From Chachezhania sediminis (GTDB lineage: Bacteria; Pseudomonadota; Alphaproteobacteria; Rhodobacterales; Rhodobacteraceae), in assembly GCF_009765275.1 (NCBI RefSeq), contig NZ_VOPH01000001.1, positions 496,001-560,000 on the forward strand: a DNA stretch of 64,000 nucleotides, in the 5' to 3' direction. Shown in pieces: positions 36,691-46,093 of the stretch. Position numbers and translations under genes: made by a program. Within the stretch, counting starts at the first letter, position 1, and every line of letters begins with the position of its first letter. The notes under the pieces were generated by a model. The model saw only the letters and a program-made list of their open reading frames with translations. It was not told the DNA's origin and did not search any database.

Positions 36691-38064
36691 TCATCCCCGG
36701 CGGATGCCCCGCAGCTTGTAGGTCTGCGACCCCAGCTTTCCGTTCTTCGGGTAATGGCTGATCTTCACCCGGTTCGACTGGTTGCCGCCCAGCGTGGCGA
36801 TGGTGTCGCCGTGGTCAGCCACGAAGAAGCCCACATGCCCCCCCGCCCCCACGCGTTCATAGACGACGATGTCGCCTTCGCGCGGATCGGCAGTGGCATC
36901 CTGTCCCCAACTTTCCCAGCTAAGCGCCCACTGGCTGTCGGTGCCCTGGAACCCGGCCTGTTCGACGCAGTAGTTGGTGAAGGACGAACACCACGCCACC
37001 TCGTCCGCCGTGCCGGCGCCGGCAGAGGTCGAATTGTGGTACATCACGATCCGCGGATTGTGCTGCGCGCCCGCGATCTCCTTCACCCCCAGCGCCAATT
37101 CTGCATTGGCGACCTGATAGGCCTGGGCGAAACCCGACGTCGCCGTCTGCGGGCATGGCATCGGTGCGGGCAGCCCGCCCGACACGACCTTCAGATAGTC
37201 GCCATGCATGAAACCGTCGGCCATGCCGTCGCCCTGCAGGTCGACCTGAACCCATTCGTCGGTCCGGCCCACGGCAAAGAGCTGGGTGCCGTTTTCCACC
37301 ACCGTCTCGACCTCGAACCCCGAACCGGGACCGCGGCGCATGCGCAGGCCGCTGCGCGCCTCGACCGTCATGATCACCGCGTTCGGCACGCGGGTCACCT
37401 CCTCTGGCGGCAGGTCTGCCGTGGCGGTGCCTCCGGGCACGAACTGGCCGTAATCGTGCCAGGCCGGGGACACCGTGTTGCCGTCGTGGGGCAGCGGATC
37501 GTTGATCGGCGGCCAGATCTGGTAAAGCTCCCATGCGTCCGTCTGCAGCATGTCCCGTGTCCCGGACCAGCCCCTGGCGGCCGCCAGCCAGATCAGGTCG
37601 ACCGATCCCGCGTCGCGCACCGCCCGGCCCACAGTGCCGGACCCGTAGACGCCCACGCGGTATCCCTTCGGCCCGACGATCGCCTTCACCGCCGCGAAGT
37701 AGGCCTTGATCGACGCCAGTTCGGCAGAGCGGAAGTAATCGTGATCCACCGCGAAATAGATGGCCGACCCCGCCGGCTGTTCGATGGCTTCGGCCAGCCC
37801 GACTGCACGTTCGGCGTCTCGGGTGCCGCTGGCGGCCGTCAGGTCGCCCAGGTTGCCACCGCTGCCGCCGCGCTGCTGGAATACGGTGACCAGCTTCAAC
37901 CCGGCCTCGGCCAGCGCCGCGGCCTCGGCCTTGTCCACCCGTTTTTCGGGCAGCTTGGCCGAGTTCGTGTGGTTGAAATAGCGAATGACCGTTTCGACCC
38001 CGGCGGATTTCAGATCATGGGCATGCGCCGCGGCGTTCCAGGGTGTATCAATGACTTTGTGCAT
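36691..38064 (-). CDS. Two-domain lysin-like protein (DUF1906 glycoside-hydrolase-like + SH3 + CHAP-like)
   Basis: About 457 residues from ATG 38064; an upstream frame extension to 38301 looks non-coding. Residues 1-210 match the DUF1906 (Rv2525c-like) glycoside-hydrolase-like domain (VIDTPWNAAAHAHDLKSAG, YFAVDHDYF, GVYGSG). Residues 235-310 look like an SH3 domain (GLRMRRGPGSGFEVETVVENG). Residues 335-457 match a CHAP/NlpC-like peptidase-type domain (DEVAWCSSFTNYCVEQAG with the Cys, GGHVGFFVADHG with the His). No signal peptide is present. So a cell-wall hydrolase is likely, perhaps delivered by phage or secretion machinery. It sits on the opposite strand between mmsA and the other valine genes. 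Confidence 0.8.
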   Translation of the reverse strand: MHKVIDTPWNAAAHAHDLKSAGVETVIRYFNHTNSAKLPEKRVDKAEAAALAEAGLKLVTVFQQRGGSGGNLGDLTAASGTRDAERAVGLAEAIEQPAGSAIYFAVDHDYFRSAELASIKAYFAAVKAIVGPKGYRVGVYGSGTVGRAVRDAGSVDLIWLAAARGWSGTRDMLQTDAWELYQIWPPINDPLPHDGNTVSPAWHDYGQFVPGGTATADLPPEEVTRVPNAVIMTVEARSGLRMRRGPGSGFEVETVVENGTQLFAVGRTDEWVQVDLQGDGMADGFMHGDYLKVVSGGLPAPMPCPQTATSGFAQAYQVANAELALGVKEIAGAQHNPRIVMYHNSTSAGAGTADEVAWCSSFTNYCVEQAGFQGTDSQWALSWESWGQDATADPREGDIVVYERVGAGGHVGFFVADHGDTIATLGGNQSNRVKISHYPKNGKLGSQTYKLRGIRRG

Positions 38065-38303
38065 TTGGGGGATCGCTTTCAAATCATCGGGAAAATCAAA
38101 TTGCCCGGGACATGCTGCAATAATGAGAATGCATCGCCCGGTGTCGCCTTTCGAGCGGCAAATGACACCAGCGTACTCAACCGAAAGTTGGGCGTCTAGG
38201 ACGTGAAATGCAGGCTTGACAGCCTGGGCCCCGGATCCGGCCCCCGCGCCGCCCGGAAACGTGAATGGAACCGGCATCCCCGGTCCGGAGAAGGAGGGCA
38301 CAA

Positions 38304-39446
38304 ATGGATTTCAGCTTGAGCGAGGAACAGGTCGCGATCTTCGACATGGCCAAGGCCTTTGGCGAGGCGGAAATCGCGCCCCATGCGCTGGAGTGGGAAA
38401 AGGCCGGGACGATCCCCAAGGATTTCTGGCCCAAGGTCGGCGAACTGGGGTTCGGCGGGCTTTACGTGTCCGAGGACGCCGGCGGCTCGGGCCTGTCGCG
38501 TCTGGACGCCACGCTGGTGTTCGAGGCGCTGTCGATGTCCTGCGCCTCGGTCGCGTCGTTCCTGTCGATCCACAACATGTGCGCGCGCATGATCGACAGC
38601 TTCGGATCGGACGACCTGAAGGGCCGCGTCCTGCCCGGCGTCTGTTCGATGGACACGGTGCTGTCCTATTGCCTGACCGAACCGGGCTCCGGCTCTGACG
38701 CCGCTGCGCTGAAGACCAAGGCAGTGCGGACGAATGAAGGCTATACCCTGAACGGGACCAAGGCCTTCATCTCGGGCGGGAACTATTCCGACGCCTATGT
38801 CGTCATGGTCCGGACCGGGGATGACAGCCCCAAGGGCATTTCGACCGTGCTGGTGGAAACCGGCAGCGCAGGCCTGAGTTTCGGCGGATACGAAGACAAG
38901 ATGGGCTGGCGCGCCCAGCCCACTGCACAGGTTCAGTTCGACGACTGCCAGGTGCCGGCCGCGAATCTTGTCGGCGTCGAAGGCGACGGCTTCAAATACG
39001 CCATGATCGGGCTGGACGGCGGGCGCCTGAACATCGCCGCCTGTTCGCTGGGCGCGGCGCAGGCCGCGCTGGACCAGACCGTGGCCTACATGGCCGAACG
39101 CAAGGCCTTCGGGAAGACCATCGACCAGTTCCAGGCGCTGCAATTCCGCACCGCCGACCTGGAGATCGAGCTTCAGGCCGCCCGCACCTTCCTGCGGCAG
39201 GCTGCGTGGAAGGTCGATCAGGGGCACAAGGACGCCAGCTATTTCTGCGCCATGGCCAAGAAGTTCGTGACCGAGGCCGGAAGTCGCGTCGTCGACCAAT
39301 GCCTGCAACTTCATGGCGGCTATGGCTATCTGGCCGATTACGGGATCGAGAAGCGCGTACGCGACCTGCGGGTCCACCAGATCCTGGAAGGCACGAACGA
39401 AATCATGCGCCTGATCGTGGCGCGGTCGCTGATGGGGGTGCGCTGA
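38304..39446 (+). CDS. Acyl-CoA dehydrogenase, probably isobutyryl-CoA dehydrogenase
   Basis: A 380-residue flavoprotein of full family length. Motifs: YCLTEPGSGSDAAALKT (FAD/substrate), and the catalytic Glu in LEGTNEIMR near the C-terminus. Neighbours (3-hydroxyisobutyryl-CoA hydrolase and mmsB) point to isobutyryl-CoA as substrate, giving methacrylyl-CoA; this part is inference. AAGGAGG lies 5 bases before the ATG 38304, which rules out the ATG at 38265. First gene of a four-gene unit. Confidence 0.92.
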   Translation: MDFSLSEEQVAIFDMAKAFGEAEIAPHALEWEKAGTIPKDFWPKVGELGFGGLYVSEDAGGSGLSRLDATLVFEALSMSCASVASFLSIHNMCARMIDSFGSDDLKGRVLPGVCSMDTVLSYCLTEPGSGSDAAALKTKAVRTNEGYTLNGTKAFISGGNYSDAYVVMVRTGDDSPKGISTVLVETGSAGLSFGGYEDKMGWRAQPTAQVQFDDCQVPAANLVGVEGDGFKYAMIGLDGGRLNIAACSLGAAQAALDQTVAYMAERKAFGKTIDQFQALQFRTADLEIELQAARTFLRQAAWKVDQGHKDASYFCAMAKKFVTEAGSRVVDQCLQLHGGYGYLADYGIEKRVRDLRVHQILEGTNEIMRLIVARSLMGVR

Positions 39447-39449
39447 GCC

Positions 39450-40481
39450 ATGGCCGATATCGACATCCGCATCCAGGGCCGCGCCGGCCGCATCACCTTC
39501 ACCCGCCCCAAGGCGCTGAATGCGCTCAGCCACCCGATGTGCCTTGAGATCGAAAAGGCCATGCTGGAATGGGCCGACGATCCCGCCGTCCACCTGGTGG
39601 TGATCGATGCCGAGGGCGACAAGGCCTTTTGCGCCGGTGGCGACATTGCCGAACTGTACCGCACGGGGCGCGAGGGCAATTACGCCTATGCCCGCGACTT
39701 CTGGCGGGATGAATACCGGCTGAACAACTATATCCGCAACTATCCGAAACCCGTGGTCAGCCTGATGCAGGGCTTCATCATGGGGGGCGGCGTCGGCATC
39801 GGCTGCCACGGCTCGCACCGAATCGTGGGGGATACCAGCCGCATCTCGATGCCCGAATGCGGCATCGGTCTGGTGCCGGACGTCGGCGGGACGTACCTTC
39901 TGGCCACGGCGCCCGGGCAGCTGGGCGAATATCTGGGCGTGACCGGCGCCCGGATGGAAGCCGCGGATGCGATACACGCCAATTTCGCCGACATCTACGT
40001 GCGCGAGGAACGGTGGTCGGAACTGGTCAGCGTGCTCTGTTCGACCGGAGAGGCCGAGCGTGTCGTGGGCTATTCCGACGCCCCGCCCGCCAGTGCCCTA
40101 AAAGCCGCGCAGCCGGTGATCGACGCCTGCTTTGGCGCCGGCGACACGGCCGCGATCATGGCGGCGCTGGAGACGGACGGATCCGACTTCGCGCTCGGGG
40201 CGCTCAAGACGATCTCTCGCGGCTCGCCCATGTCGATGGCAGCCACGCTGGAAATCATACGGCGTTTGAAGGCCGAGGGTCCGACCATGTTCGGTGCCCT
40301 GCAAATGGAATACCGCTTCACTTGGCGGTCGATGGAACAGAGCGACTTTCTGGAAGGCGTGCGCGCCCAGATCATCGACAAGGACCGCAAGCCCAACTGG
40401 GGCAGCACCATCGAAGGCCTGCCGCCCGCGGCGGTCGATGCGATTCTGGCACCCCTGGGCGCGGACGAGCTTCAGCCATGA
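39450..40481 (+). CDS. 3-hydroxyisobutyryl-CoA hydrolase (crotonase family)
   Basis: A 343-residue crotonase-fold protein, longer than plain enoyl-CoA hydratases (about 260) and as long as HIBCH. It has the oxyanion-hole segments KAFCAGGDIAELY and GFIMGGGVGIGCHGSHRIV, and MPECGIGLVPDVGGTYLL with the acidic residues used by HIBCH. It frees 3-hydroxyisobutyrate, the substrate of MmsB two genes later. Starts 3 bp after the dehydrogenase stop; its TGA overlaps the next ATG. Confidence 0.92.
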   Translation: MADIDIRIQGRAGRITFTRPKALNALSHPMCLEIEKAMLEWADDPAVHLVVIDAEGDKAFCAGGDIAELYRTGREGNYAYARDFWRDEYRLNNYIRNYPKPVVSLMQGFIMGGGVGIGCHGSHRIVGDTSRISMPECGIGLVPDVGGTYLLATAPGQLGEYLGVTGARMEAADAIHANFADIYVREERWSELVSVLCSTGEAERVVGYSDAPPASALKAAQPVIDACFGAGDTAAIMAALETDGSDFALGALKTISRGSPMSMAATLEIIRRLKAEGPTMFGALQMEYRFTWRSMEQSDFLEGVRAQIIDKDRKPNWGSTIEGLPPAAVDAILAPLGADELQP

Positions 40482-41119
40482 TCCTGTGGGGGCTGATGGA
40501 TTCCCCCTTCGTCCGGCGCGTCGCGCTGGCGCTGCATCACCATGGGCGCGTGTTCGAACACAGGAAGCTTTCGGTCCTGGCCCATGGCGCGCAACTGCGC
40601 GAGGTAAGCCCCTTGGGCCGGGTGCCGGCGCTGACGCTGGATGACGGGCAGGTCCTGACCGACAGCCGGGCGATCATCGAATGGCTGGACAGGACGGATC
40701 CGGACCGCAGCCTGACGGCGCCGGCGCCCCATCTGCTGGAAATGCTGGAGATCGAGGCCATCGCCGTAGGCCTGGCCGAGAAGGCGGTGGGCAAGAGTTT
40801 CGAGAACCGCCGCGCCGCGCCCGATCCGGTGGTGCTAGAAACGTTTGATCGCCAGATCGCCGAAGCGGCGGCCTGGCTGGACGCACGCGCAAAGGGCGGC
40901 TGGCTTGTGGCCGACCGCCTGACCCGGGCCGATCTGGCCCTGGATTGCGCCACGGGCTATGTCGCCCTGCGCCATCCCGGGCTGATCGATCCGGCCCATG
41001 TGAACCTGGCGGCCCATGCCGCCTTTTGCGAAGGGCAGACGCCCTTCCCTGACGCGCCTTTCGAGGCCACGGATATCGGCGCCCTGATCGCGGCCGCCGA
41101 GGAGGAGGAACGGATATGA
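40478..41119 (+). CDS. Glutathione S-transferase family protein
   Basis: A 213-residue GST with an N-terminal thioredoxin-like domain (LWGLMDSPFVRRVALALHHHG, VPALTLDDG and DSRAIIEWLD, which binds the gamma-Glu of glutathione) and a C-terminal helical domain. The N-terminal Ser in DSPFVRR is the likely catalytic residue. ATGA overlaps join it to both neighbours, so it is made together with the valine enzymes. A role in trapping methacrylyl-CoA, a thiol-reactive intermediate, is my inference. Confidence 0.88.
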   Translation: MILWGLMDSPFVRRVALALHHHGRVFEHRKLSVLAHGAQLREVSPLGRVPALTLDDGQVLTDSRAIIEWLDRTDPDRSLTAPAPHLLEMLEIEAIAVGLAEKAVGKSFENRRAAPDPVVLETFDRQIAEAAAWLDARAKGGWLVADRLTRADLALDCATGYVALRHPGLIDPAHVNLAAHAAFCEGQTPFPDAPFEATDIGALIAAAEEEERI

Positions 41120-41988
41120 AGATCGGATTTATCGGCCTTGGCAACATGGGCGCGCCCATGGCGAAGAACCTTGTCGCCGCGGGGCACGAGGTGACGGGCT
41201 TCGACACCGCGGGCATCGTGGTCGAGGACGCGGCCAGTGCCGCCACCGCGGCCGAGGCCGCCAAGGGCGCCGAGGTCGTCATCACCATGCTGCCCAACGG
41301 CAAGATCCTGCAGGCCGTGGCCGACCAGGTGATCCCGGCGATGGACACGGGCGCACTGCTTCTGGACTGTTCGACCGTGGACGTCGACAGCGCCCGTGCG
41401 GCGGCCGAGAAGGCCGAGGCCGCCGGCCTGATGGCCGTGGATGCCCCCGTGTCGGGCGGTATCGGCGGTGCGGCGGCCGGTACGCTGACCTTCATGGCCG
41501 GCGGAACCGACGAAGGCTTTGCCAAGGCCAAGCCGCTGTTCGACATCATGGGGCAGAAGGCTGTGCATTGCGGGGCCTCCGGCGCCGGTCAGGCCGCAAA
41601 GATCTGCAACAACATGATCCTGGGGATCACCATGATCGGCACCTGCGAGGCCTTCGCGCTGGCCGACAAGCTGGGGCTGGACCGGCAGAAGATGTTCGAC
41701 GTGGTGTCGACCTCCTCCGGTTACTCCTGGACCATGAACGCCTATTGTCCCGCCCCGGGTGTCGGCCCGCAAAGCCCGGCCGACAACGACTATAAACCCG
41801 GCTTCGCGTCGGACCTGATGCTGAAGGACCTGCGCCTGTCGCAGCAGGCCGCGATCAGCGCCGATGCCGACACGCCCATGGGCCAGTTGGCCGAGGCACT
41901 TTATGCCACCTTCGTTGAAGACGAGGACGGGTCCGGCCGGGATTTCAGCGCCATGCTGCCCCGGTTCGAAAAGCGCGGCCGCGGGTAA
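41116..41988 (+). CDS. mmsB: 3-hydroxyisobutyrate dehydrogenase
   Basis: A 290-residue NAD-dependent enzyme oxidising 3-hydroxyisobutyrate to methylmalonate semialdehyde. N-terminal Rossmann motif IGFIGLGNMGAPMAKNL, substrate loop DAPVSGGIGGAAAGTLT and the catalytic Lys in GAGQAAKICNNM. Last gene of the unit; a bidirectional terminator follows. Its product is the substrate of MmsA encoded 5 kb upstream. Confidence 0.95.
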   Translation: MKIGFIGLGNMGAPMAKNLVAAGHEVTGFDTAGIVVEDAASAATAAEAAKGAEVVITMLPNGKILQAVADQVIPAMDTGALLLDCSTVDVDSARAAAEKAEAAGLMAVDAPVSGGIGGAAAGTLTFMAGGTDEGFAKAKPLFDIMGQKAVHCGASGAGQAAKICNNMILGITMIGTCEAFALADKLGLDRQKMFDVVSTSSGYSWTMNAYCPAPGVGPQSPADNDYKPGFASDLMLKDLRLSQQAAISADADTPMGQLAEALYATFVEDEDGSGRDFSAMLPRFEKRGRG

Positions 41989-41993
41989 AGAAA

Positions 41994-42026
41994 AAGGCGC
42001 CCGGGCAGATCCTGCCGGGGCGCCTT
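41994..42026. terminator. Bidirectional terminator between mmsB and the ABC-F gene
   Basis: AAGGCGCCCGGGCAG and CTGCCGGGGCGCCTT form a long stem around AT(C), with AAAAA before and TT after, between convergent genes. Confidence 0.85.
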
Positions 42027-42051
42027 GCATTTCAGGGACCCGGGGACCGGA

Positions 42052-43875
42052 TCAGCCGGCCTCGGCCTTTTCTTCCAGGGTCAGCCATTCCTCTTCGGCG
42101 GCCGACAGTTTTTCCTGCCGTTCGACCAAGGCTTCGGTCGCCTTGCGGAACTTCACCGGCTCGCGGCTGAAAAGCTCGGGATCGCTCATCAGCTGTTCCA
42201 GCTTGGCGATCTCGGCCTCCAGCCGGGCGATTTCCGCGGGAAGCGCTTCCAAACGGTGCTTTTCGGTAAAGGACAAGCCCGACTTGGCGGCGGGCTTCGA
42301 CGCCGGGGCTTCGGCCTTTTCCTTGACCTGCGCCTTCGCAGCCTTCGCTTCGGCCGGAGCGCCAGCGGCCGCGCGCTGTGCCAGCATGTCGGTCCAGCCG
42401 CCGGCATAGACGACGGCCTTGCCGCGCCCTTCCAGCGCAACGGTCAGCGTCGCCACCCGGTCCAGGAAGTCCCGGTCGTGGCTGACCAGCAGGACGGTGC
42501 CGTCGAAGCCGTCGATCAGTTCCTGCAGCAGGTCCAGCGTTTCGACGTCCAGATCGTTCGTCGGTTCGTCGAGGATCAACAGGTTCGACGGCTGCGCCAT
42601 CAGGCGGGCCAGCAGCAGCCGGGCCTTTTCCCCGCCCGACAGGGACCGGACCGGCGCCCGGGCCTGACGTTCGTCGAACAGGAAGTCCTTCAGATAGGCC
42701 ACCACGTGCTTGGGCTGGCCCCGGACCATCACCTGGTCCGAACTGCCCGACATCCGCATCCCCGGCGCATTGGTCAGCGATTCCCAAAGCGTGGCGTCCG
42801 GGTCCAATTGCGCGCGGGTCTGGTCGAAAACCGCGATTTCAAGGTTCGTGCCATGTGTCACGGTGCCGGTATCGGGCGCCACCTCGCCCAGCAGCATCTT
42901 CAGAATCGTGGTCTTGCCCGCCCCGTTGGGCCCAACAAAGGCGACCCGGTCGCCGCGTTCGACGGTGATCGAAAAATCCCTGACGATGTCCCGGTCGCCG
43001 AATGCCTTCGACAGGCCCTTCGCTTCGATCACCTTCTTGCCGGACTTCTGGCCACCATCCAGCGCCAGCGCCGCCGTGCCCTGCCGGCGGATCTGGGACG
43101 CGCGTTCGGACCGCAGGTCGGCCAGCGCCCGGACGCGGCCCATGTTGCGCTTGCGCCGGGCCGAAATGCCTTCGACGGCCCACCGCGCCTCGGACTTGAT
43201 CTTGCGGTCCAGCTTGTGGCGCTGCATGTCCTCGTCGTCCCAGACCTTGTCGCGCCAGGTTTCGAAATCGGTAAAGCCGCGGTCCTGACGGCGGACCTGA
43301 CCGCGGTCGATCCACAGCGTCGCCCGCGTCAGCGCCCGCAGGAAGGCCCGGTCGTGCGAGATCAGGACAAAGGCCTGCCGCGTCGACTTCAGTTCCTCTT
43401 CCAGCCAGCCGATCGCCTCGATGTCCAGGTGGTTGGTCGGTTCGTCCAGCAGCATGAGGTCCGGCCCGCCCGCCAGCATCCGCGCCAGCGCGGCGCGACG
43501 GCGTTCCCCGCCCGACGACGTTTCGACCGGACGCGACAGGTCCAGCTTCAACCCCTCGCCCGCGCGTTCGATCAGGTATTCCTCGCCCGGGGCCAGCCCG
43601 GCGGAGGCAAAATCGCCCAGCGTGGCGAAGCCGGACAGGTCCGGATCCTGCTCCATGTAGCCGACCGAAATGCCGGCCGGGACGACCCGGTCGCCGTGGT
43701 CGGATTCGACCAGGCCCGCCATGACCTTCATCAGGGTGGACTTGCCCGACCCGTTGCGGCCCACCAGGGCCACGCGGTCGCCCTGCTGGACCACCAGATC
43801 GAGTTCATGAAAGACGGGCTCGCCCCCGAAGGTCAGCGAGATGTCGGAAAGCTGGAGAAGGGGTGCCTGTGCCAT
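42052..43875 (-). CDS. uup: ABC-F family ATPase, Uup type
   Basis: A 607-residue protein with two ABC cassettes and no membrane part. Walker A: GRNGSGKST (residue 38) and GPNGAGKTT (about 318). Signatures: SSGGERRR and LSGGEKAR; Walker B LMLLDEPTNHLD and LLILDEPTNDLD. The linker carries WAVEGISARRKRNMGRVRAL, and a Lys/Ala-rich stretch leads to a C-terminal coiled coil (residues 535-605) as in Uup. ABC-F proteins act on the ribosome; Uup also limits transposon excision in E. coli. Confidence 0.93.
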   Translation of the reverse strand: MAQAPLLQLSDISLTFGGEPVFHELDLVVQQGDRVALVGRNGSGKSTLMKVMAGLVESDHGDRVVPAGISVGYMEQDPDLSGFATLGDFASAGLAPGEEYLIERAGEGLKLDLSRPVETSSGGERRRAALARMLAGGPDLMLLDEPTNHLDIEAIGWLEEELKSTRQAFVLISHDRAFLRALTRATLWIDRGQVRRQDRGFTDFETWRDKVWDDEDMQRHKLDRKIKSEARWAVEGISARRKRNMGRVRALADLRSERASQIRRQGTAALALDGGQKSGKKVIEAKGLSKAFGDRDIVRDFSITVERGDRVAFVGPNGAGKTTILKMLLGEVAPDTGTVTHGTNLEIAVFDQTRAQLDPDATLWESLTNAPGMRMSGSSDQVMVRGQPKHVVAYLKDFLFDERQARAPVRSLSGGEKARLLLARLMAQPSNLLILDEPTNDLDVETLDLLQELIDGFDGTVLLVSHDRDFLDRVATLTVALEGRGKAVVYAGGWTDMLAQRAAAGAPAEAKAAKAQVKEKAEAPASKPAAKSGLSFTEKHRLEALPAEIARLEAEIAKLEQLMSDPELFSREPVKFRKATEALVERQEKLSAAEEEWLTLEEKAEAG

Positions 43876-43915
43876 GGCGGCCAGCTAATCGCAGCCCGCG
43901 TCGGCGTCAATCACC

Positions 43916-44668
43916 CTACCCCGCCACCGCGCGCAGCAGCCGCTTGCGGGCGGCGGGAATCGCCTTGATTTCCAGCCCGGTGAAAACGTGCAGCGTGTTC
44001 ATGGCCCGGTCCACGACCGCATGATCGCTGACCCAGCCGCCCATCAGCAGATATGTCTTCAGCAGCGGCGGCATCCGCAGCATCGCCTGTTTCATGTCAG
44101 GCTTGCGCCGCAGCCGCGCGGCAAAGCGGAAGACATCCGGAGCCTTGATCCGCGGCAGGAACCGTTTCGGCCCAAGATGGCGGTCCTTCAGAACGGCAAA
44201 GGCATCCAGATAGGCCTCGGTCTCGGTCCCTGTGAAGGACGAACAACCGAAAAGCATCTCGATCCCGTTCTGGTCGACGTAGGCGGTCATCGCCCCCCAG
44301 GCCACGCGCAGGATGTCCGGATCGGACCAGTCGGGATGCAGGCAGAAGCGGCCCATTTCGACCATCGGCCCTTCGAAGCTTTCCAGTCCCGACAGGCCAT
44401 AGAACTGTGCGGAATAGCTTTGTCCGATCTCGGCCCCGCCGGAAAGCGTCAGCAGCCGGAAACAACAGACCAGGGTTCCCGACCGGACGTCCCGCACCAG
44501 GACATGATCGCAAAGATCGTCGAAAACATCGACATCAGGGCCACCGGTACGAAAGGCCAGTCCGCGCAGCGCCTGCGCCTCGGCCACGTCCCCGGTTCCC
44601 TGGGCAAGCTCTGCCCGGTATCTCCCGCGCGCGAGCGCCGGCATCGATTTGGACCCGATCAGCGCCAT
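43916..44668 (-). CDS. olsB: L-ornithine N-alpha-acyltransferase
   Basis: A 250-residue GNAT-like acyltransferase that joins a 3-hydroxyacyl chain from ACP to ornithine, the first step of ornithine lipid synthesis. The OlsB pattern is visible in ALRGLAFRTGGPDVDVFDD, VCCFRLLTL and FEGPMVEMGRFCLHPDWSD. AGGTT precedes the ATG 44668. The second enzyme, OlsA, is not in the window. Separate from the ABC-F gene by 40 bp on the same strand. Confidence 0.9.
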   Translation of the reverse strand: MALIGSKSMPALARGRYRAELAQGTGDVAEAQALRGLAFRTGGPDVDVFDDLCDHVLVRDVRSGTLVCCFRLLTLSGGAEIGQSYSAQFYGLSGLESFEGPMVEMGRFCLHPDWSDPDILRVAWGAMTAYVDQNGIEMLFGCSSFTGTETEAYLDAFAVLKDRHLGPKRFLPRIKAPDVFRFAARLRRKPDMKQAMLRMPPLLKTYLLMGGWVSDHAVVDRAMNTLHVFTGLEIKAIPAARKRLLRAVAG

Positions 44669-44779
44669 GCGAACCTCCGCCCATCAGCACCCCGGTTGCG
44701 ATCACCTAGGCAGCGCGACGGCATCCCGCAAGTGCGGAATGCCGCAAGGCCCGTGTCCCGGCCGCCGCAACGGCCCCGA

Positions 44780-45313
44780 TCAGTTCGACAGGACAGAACC
44801 CGGATCGAAGCTACGCAGGTTGCCCAGCAACTGACGGAAGAAGCCGCTGTTCTCGACACCGGACGAGGTGACACGGCGGGTCAGCGGGATCGCGCGGCCG
44901 TCCTTCAGATCGAAGCGTTCGATATTCTGGACTAAGCCGCGGCTGTCGAAGCTGATCGCGACCAGCTGGCGCTTCACCAGTTTCGGCGCCATGGCCCCGT
45001 AATAGCGGAACTGCGACTGGACATAGTAATAGCCGCTGTCGTCCAGCACGCCCGACGAAGACGGCGGCCCGACCGTTTCGGCCACGCTTTCGCGGGTGTC
45101 GACGCCCACGACGATCTCCTGAAGGTCTTCCTCGGTCGGAACGTAGCCGTGATTCTCGTATCTGGCAGTGCAGCCGGCAACGCCAAGGGCCGCGACCGAG
45201 GCCACGCCAAGCAGCATGTGGCGGCGTCGAAGGCCGGCAATGTTGCCCGTCCCGGAGCGGGCCGGCTCGGCCGTCATCGCCCTGGCCGGTCGGCGGTGTC
45301 GCGTCGCTGTCAT
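44780..45313 (-). CDS. bamE: Outer membrane assembly lipoprotein BamE
   Basis: A 177-residue protein with a long N-terminal extension before a lipoprotein signal (MLLGVASVAALGVAGC, lipobox VAGC), then the SmpA/BamE domain (GYVPTEEDLQEIVVGVDTRE, VAETVGPPSSSGVLDDSGYYYVQ). BamE stabilises the BAM complex that inserts outer membrane proteins. ATG 45313 has AGGATC upstream; the ATG just before the lipobox lacks a ribosome site. Divergent from yceD. Confidence 0.88.
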   Translation of the reverse strand: MTATRHRRPARAMTAEPARSGTGNIAGLRRRHMLLGVASVAALGVAGCTARYENHGYVPTEEDLQEIVVGVDTRESVAETVGPPSSSGVLDDSGYYYVQSQFRYYGAMAPKLVKRQLVAISFDSRGLVQNIERFDLKDGRAIPLTRRVTSSGVENSGFFRQLLGNLRSFDPGSVLSN

Positions 45314-45514
45314 GGCGTGATCCTGCTCTGCCCTTCGTTCGGCTTTCACAGTCCTTAACCAATGCCCCGGCCCGGTTCAAGATTCAACGCCCGCCGGTCC
45401 CTGCTTAAGCCTGCCCTTCAAACTTCCTGCAATTGCGCTATGTTGGAAACAAAGGCATACCGGTCGCGTTTCGCCCGGATGACCTGCCCCATCCTTACGC
45501 ACAGGATGTCTGCC

Positions 45515-46051
45515 ATGACCGCCCGTACCGCCTTCCGCGTCGCCGATCTGCCCCAGCGCAAGGCCACGCCTTTCGAACTGCGCCCCGACAGTGCCACCTG
45601 CGCCGCCCTGGCGGCCGAGCTTGGCGTCAGCGGCCTGAGCAAGGTGCGCTTTATCGGCCAGATCGCCCCCAACGGGCCGCGCGACTGGCAGTTGGACGGC
45701 GAACTGGGCGCGACTGTGGTCCAGCCCTGCGTCGTCACGCTCGAACCCGTGACCACACGGATCGACACCGAAGTCGTTCGCCACTTTATCGCCGACATGG
45801 AAGATCCCGACGGCGCCGAGGTCGAGATGCCCGACGACGAGACTTCCGAACCGCTGGGGCCGGAGATCGACCCCGCGGTCGTCCTGGCCGAGGCGCTTGC
45901 CCTGGCCCTGCCGCTTTATCCGCGCAAGGATGGCGCCGCCCTGGGCGAAGCGGTCTTTGCCGCGCCCGGCGTCGATCCCCTGCGCGATACGGACCTGAAG
46001 CCATTTGCCGGTCTGGCCGAACTGCGCAACAAGATGACACCCGACAGTTAA
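45515..46051 (+). CDS. yceD: YceD / DUF177 family protein
   Basis: A 178-residue DUF177 protein. It has the conserved GPRDWQLDGELGATVVQPCVV segment in split form (with the Cys of QPCVV), the acidic middle DMEDPDGAEVEMPDDE and the C-terminal LAEALALALPLYPR. Encoded upstream of rpmF in most bacteria and linked to 23S rRNA/L32 maturation. ATG 45515 is chosen for AGGA 8 bases before it. A promoter and long leader separate it from rpmF. Confidence 0.9.
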   Translation: MTARTAFRVADLPQRKATPFELRPDSATCAALAAELGVSGLSKVRFIGQIAPNGPRDWQLDGELGATVVQPCVVTLEPVTTRIDTEVVRHFIADMEDPDGAEVEMPDDETSEPLGPEIDPAVVLAEALALALPLYPRKDGAALGEAVFAAPGVDPLRDTDLKPFAGLAELRNKMTPDS

Positions 46052-46093
46052 AGGTGTAGGCAGGCAGCATCTGCCCGCCACGGCAGATTCGGC

